Position numbers and translations under genes: made by a program. Positions 5,617 to 6,730 of a DNA stretch of 6,730 nt are shown here, piece after piece. This DNA comes from Hyphomonas sp. Its GTDB lineage: Bacteria > Pseudomonadota > Alphaproteobacteria > Caulobacterales > Hyphomonadaceae. Position 1 is the stretch's first letter. Each line of letters opens with the position of its first letter. The stretch is from positions 1-6,730 of the forward strand of contig JANSXJ010000201.1 in assembly GCA_024743015.1 (NCBI GenBank), in the 5' to 3' direction. A model generated the notes under the pieces. That model worked only from the letters and a program-made list of their open reading frames with translations, did no database searches and was not told the origin of the DNA.

Positions 5617-5955
5617 TTTTTGAAAAAAGCGATGAAGCGGTACGGGGCACCGAGAGGGGTTATCACCGATCGACTCCGATCATATGGTGCCGCCATGAAA
5701 GAGATCGGGAACGAAGATCGTCAGGAGGTCGGTCGCCATCTCAATAACCGGGCAGAGAACAGCCACTTACCGTTCCGACGAAGGGAGCGCGCGATGTCGC
5801 GATTTCGGAGGATGAGTAACTTACAAAAATTCTCTGCGACTCACGCTTCGCTCTACAATCACTTCAATCTAGATCGCCACATCAACCACCGCTCAACTTT
5901 CAAATCGATGAGAAACGCCGCCCTCTCCGAATGGCGCCAGCTTTTGGGCGGATAA
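5617..5955 (+). pseudogene. IS6 transposase remnant (C-terminal half)
   Basis: About 112 codons match residues 123-234 of the transposase at 12-716, from FLKKA(M)KRYGAP to the last codons. The second catalytic Asp (TDRLRSYG) and the Glu (RAENSH) remain. The DNA-binding region and the first catalytic Asp are missing, so it cannot be active. An in-frame TAA lies at 5590-5592. A TTG at 5620 could start a 111-residue peptide, but nothing suggests that it is used. The reading frame is still undamaged, so truncation may be fairly recent. Confidence 0.88.
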
Positions 5956-5987
5956 GGGCCCCTACCCCAAACGCTGCTGGAGACGGC

Positions 5988-6010
5988 TTCGCAATAGACT
6001 GACAGCGCCC
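5988..6010 (+). repeat. IS6 right terminal inverted repeat, right copy
   Basis: Read inward, it begins GGGCGCTGTCAGTC and ends TGCGAA. It differs from the left copy's end (749-771) at two of 23 positions. It marks the outer right border of the IS-flanked block. Confidence 0.7.
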
Positions 6011-6055
6011 GCTTGATTGTTTGTGCCGTCGCATCTCAAGTTAGCGCCGTCAGAT

Positions 6056-6730
6056 CTACGCTGGCACCTCTGTAGATGTGAAGAACTTGGGACGGAACAG
6101 CCAAACAACCAGCGCGCCGACTCCGAGAAGGATGATCGTCAGCGTCCCGACCCAACCCAAAACCGGGATTCGCGAGATCATAGTCGCCAAAAGGGCGCCC
6201 ACCCCTGCCGCTAAGATTCGGCTCGACAAGCGGCCTTCGCCGCTACTTCCGATCATAGAAACGGCTGCGCTCCCCAGCATGTAGACGCCGATGAAATATC
6301 CGACGAGCGCGCCGAGCGCAGCGATCAGGAGCGATACGGGCACCAGAATGAATGCAATCCCGGTCATCAAAAGCACGATGGCGGATCCGATCGCTGCGGA
6401 TAGGGATAAGAAGCCGAGCCAGAACGTCGAGAATGGACGTTTGAATGTGACGTCGCGGGTGTGAGTGACCGGCCTCGGCAGCAAGGCCGCGACCAATCCG
6501 ACGACAATCGCGACGAACACCAAACGCTTGAAAAACTTCATAACAGGATGGTCGCCATCCCAGATCGCAAGGTCTTCAGTCGCCGCACGCGATCCGGCGG
6601 CTGGGCGTCGTTCGACACGATCTTCCGAAATAACGGTTGAGGGGATGTCGGTCATGCCAATCTCGTCCTCGAAGACCAGTAGATTTCCTTCAATCACAGC
6701 GGTCTCGGAGAACGTTACATTGCTGGCGGA
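6056..6730 (-). CDS. Multi-pass membrane protein, N-terminus outside window (partial)
   Basis: The reading frame is open to the right edge, so the gene begins beyond base 6730; about 224 residues are visible. The first 60 or so visible residues are soluble and polar, with short beta-rich runs (NVTFSETAVIEGNLLVFEDE) that could be the end of a beta-helix or bactofilin-like domain (tentative). Four to five membrane segments follow: FVAIVVGLVAALL, a long Gly/Ala-rich hairpin from FWLGFLSLSAAIG to YFIGVYMLGSAA, and a final pair from RILAAGVGALLATM to ILLGVGALVVWLF. It ends with the short tail RPKFFTSTEVPA. An internal GTG at 6697 is a possible start but lacks a good context. It converges on the IS remnant, with 45 bp between its stop and the IS end. 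Function is unknown. Confidence 0.75.
   Translation of the reverse strand, partial: SASNVTFSETAVIEGNLLVFEDEIGMTDIPSTVISEDRVERRPAAGSRAATEDLAIWDGDHPVMKFFKRLVFVAIVVGLVAALLPRPVTHTRDVTFKRPFSTFWLGFLSLSAAIGSAIVLLMTGIAFILVPVSLLIAALGALVGYFIGVYMLGSAAVSMIGSSGEGRLSSRILAAGVGALLATMISRIPVLGWVGTLTIILLGVGALVVWLFRPKFFTSTEVPA

Larger units (their letters stand above)
5617..6010 (+). mobile_element. Truncated IS6-family element, right copy
   Basis: This is the right half of an IS6 element, in the same orientation as the copy at 1-771. It aligns without gaps through the coding part at a constant offset of 5239, starting at about 5617. The right terminal repeat survives at about 5988-6010. The left half, including the left end, is missing, so it cannot move on its own, though its remaining end might be used with the intact copy's transposase. 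The bases beyond it begin GCTTGATT. Confidence 0.85.

Noticed and set aside
5475..5747. Open reading frame of 90 codons across the IS junction
   Set aside because: It crosses from unassigned DNA into the IS remnant in a frame different from the transposase, so its second half is a shadow. The first half shows no recognisable motif.
1..6730. CRISPR array, tRNA or rRNA genes
   Set aside because: No regularly spaced repeats and no tRNA- or rRNA-like stretches were seen on either strand by eye.

Overview
The window looks like an accessory, mobile-element-rich region of an alphaproteobacterium. Two observations support this. The sigma-like domain at 5082-5465 resembles the N-terminal half of PhyR, the general stress regulator found in alphaproteobacteria. 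The divergent promoters at 4192-4271 carry GCTAnAGC-type -10 elements, close to the alphaproteobacterial housekeeping consensus known from Caulobacter. No species can be named from the sequence alone.

Layout, left to right. An IS6-family insertion sequence fills 1-771; its left end lies outside the window and its transposase is intact. A minus-strand pair follows: a small CBU_0592-like membrane protein (1159-1443) and, immediately downstream, a LuxR-type HTH-only regulator (827-1147). Next is a minus-strand catabolic operon transcribed leftwards from about 4190: a short-chain dehydrogenase (3288-4166), a Rieske-type oxygenase alpha subunit (2146-3291, ATGA overlap with the dehydrogenase) and a DAD/Dke1-like cupin dioxygenase (1561-2103). 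A TetR-family regulator (4280-4987, plus strand) diverges from the operon. The 113-bp gap between them holds two inverted repeats and back-to-back promoter candidates. A sigma-like-domain protein with no receiver (5082-5465) follows, then about 150 bp of unassigned DNA. After that comes a 5'-truncated second IS6 copy in the same orientation (5617-6010), and a minus-strand multi-pass membrane protein that runs off the right edge (6056-6730).

How the genes may work together (inference). The TetR protein probably represses both itself and the SDR-Rieske-cupin operon through the intergenic palindromes, and an unknown substrate or intermediate relieves this. The Rieske enzyme would hydroxylate a ring or aliphatic carbon, the SDR would oxidise an alcohol to a ketone, and the cupin would cleave a C-C bond next to a carbonyl. 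No ferredoxin or reductase for the Rieske enzyme is encoded here, so electrons must come from elsewhere. The two IS6 copies in direct orientation around the cargo suggest a past IS26-style translocatable unit or pseudo-compound transposon. The right copy is now broken at its inner side.
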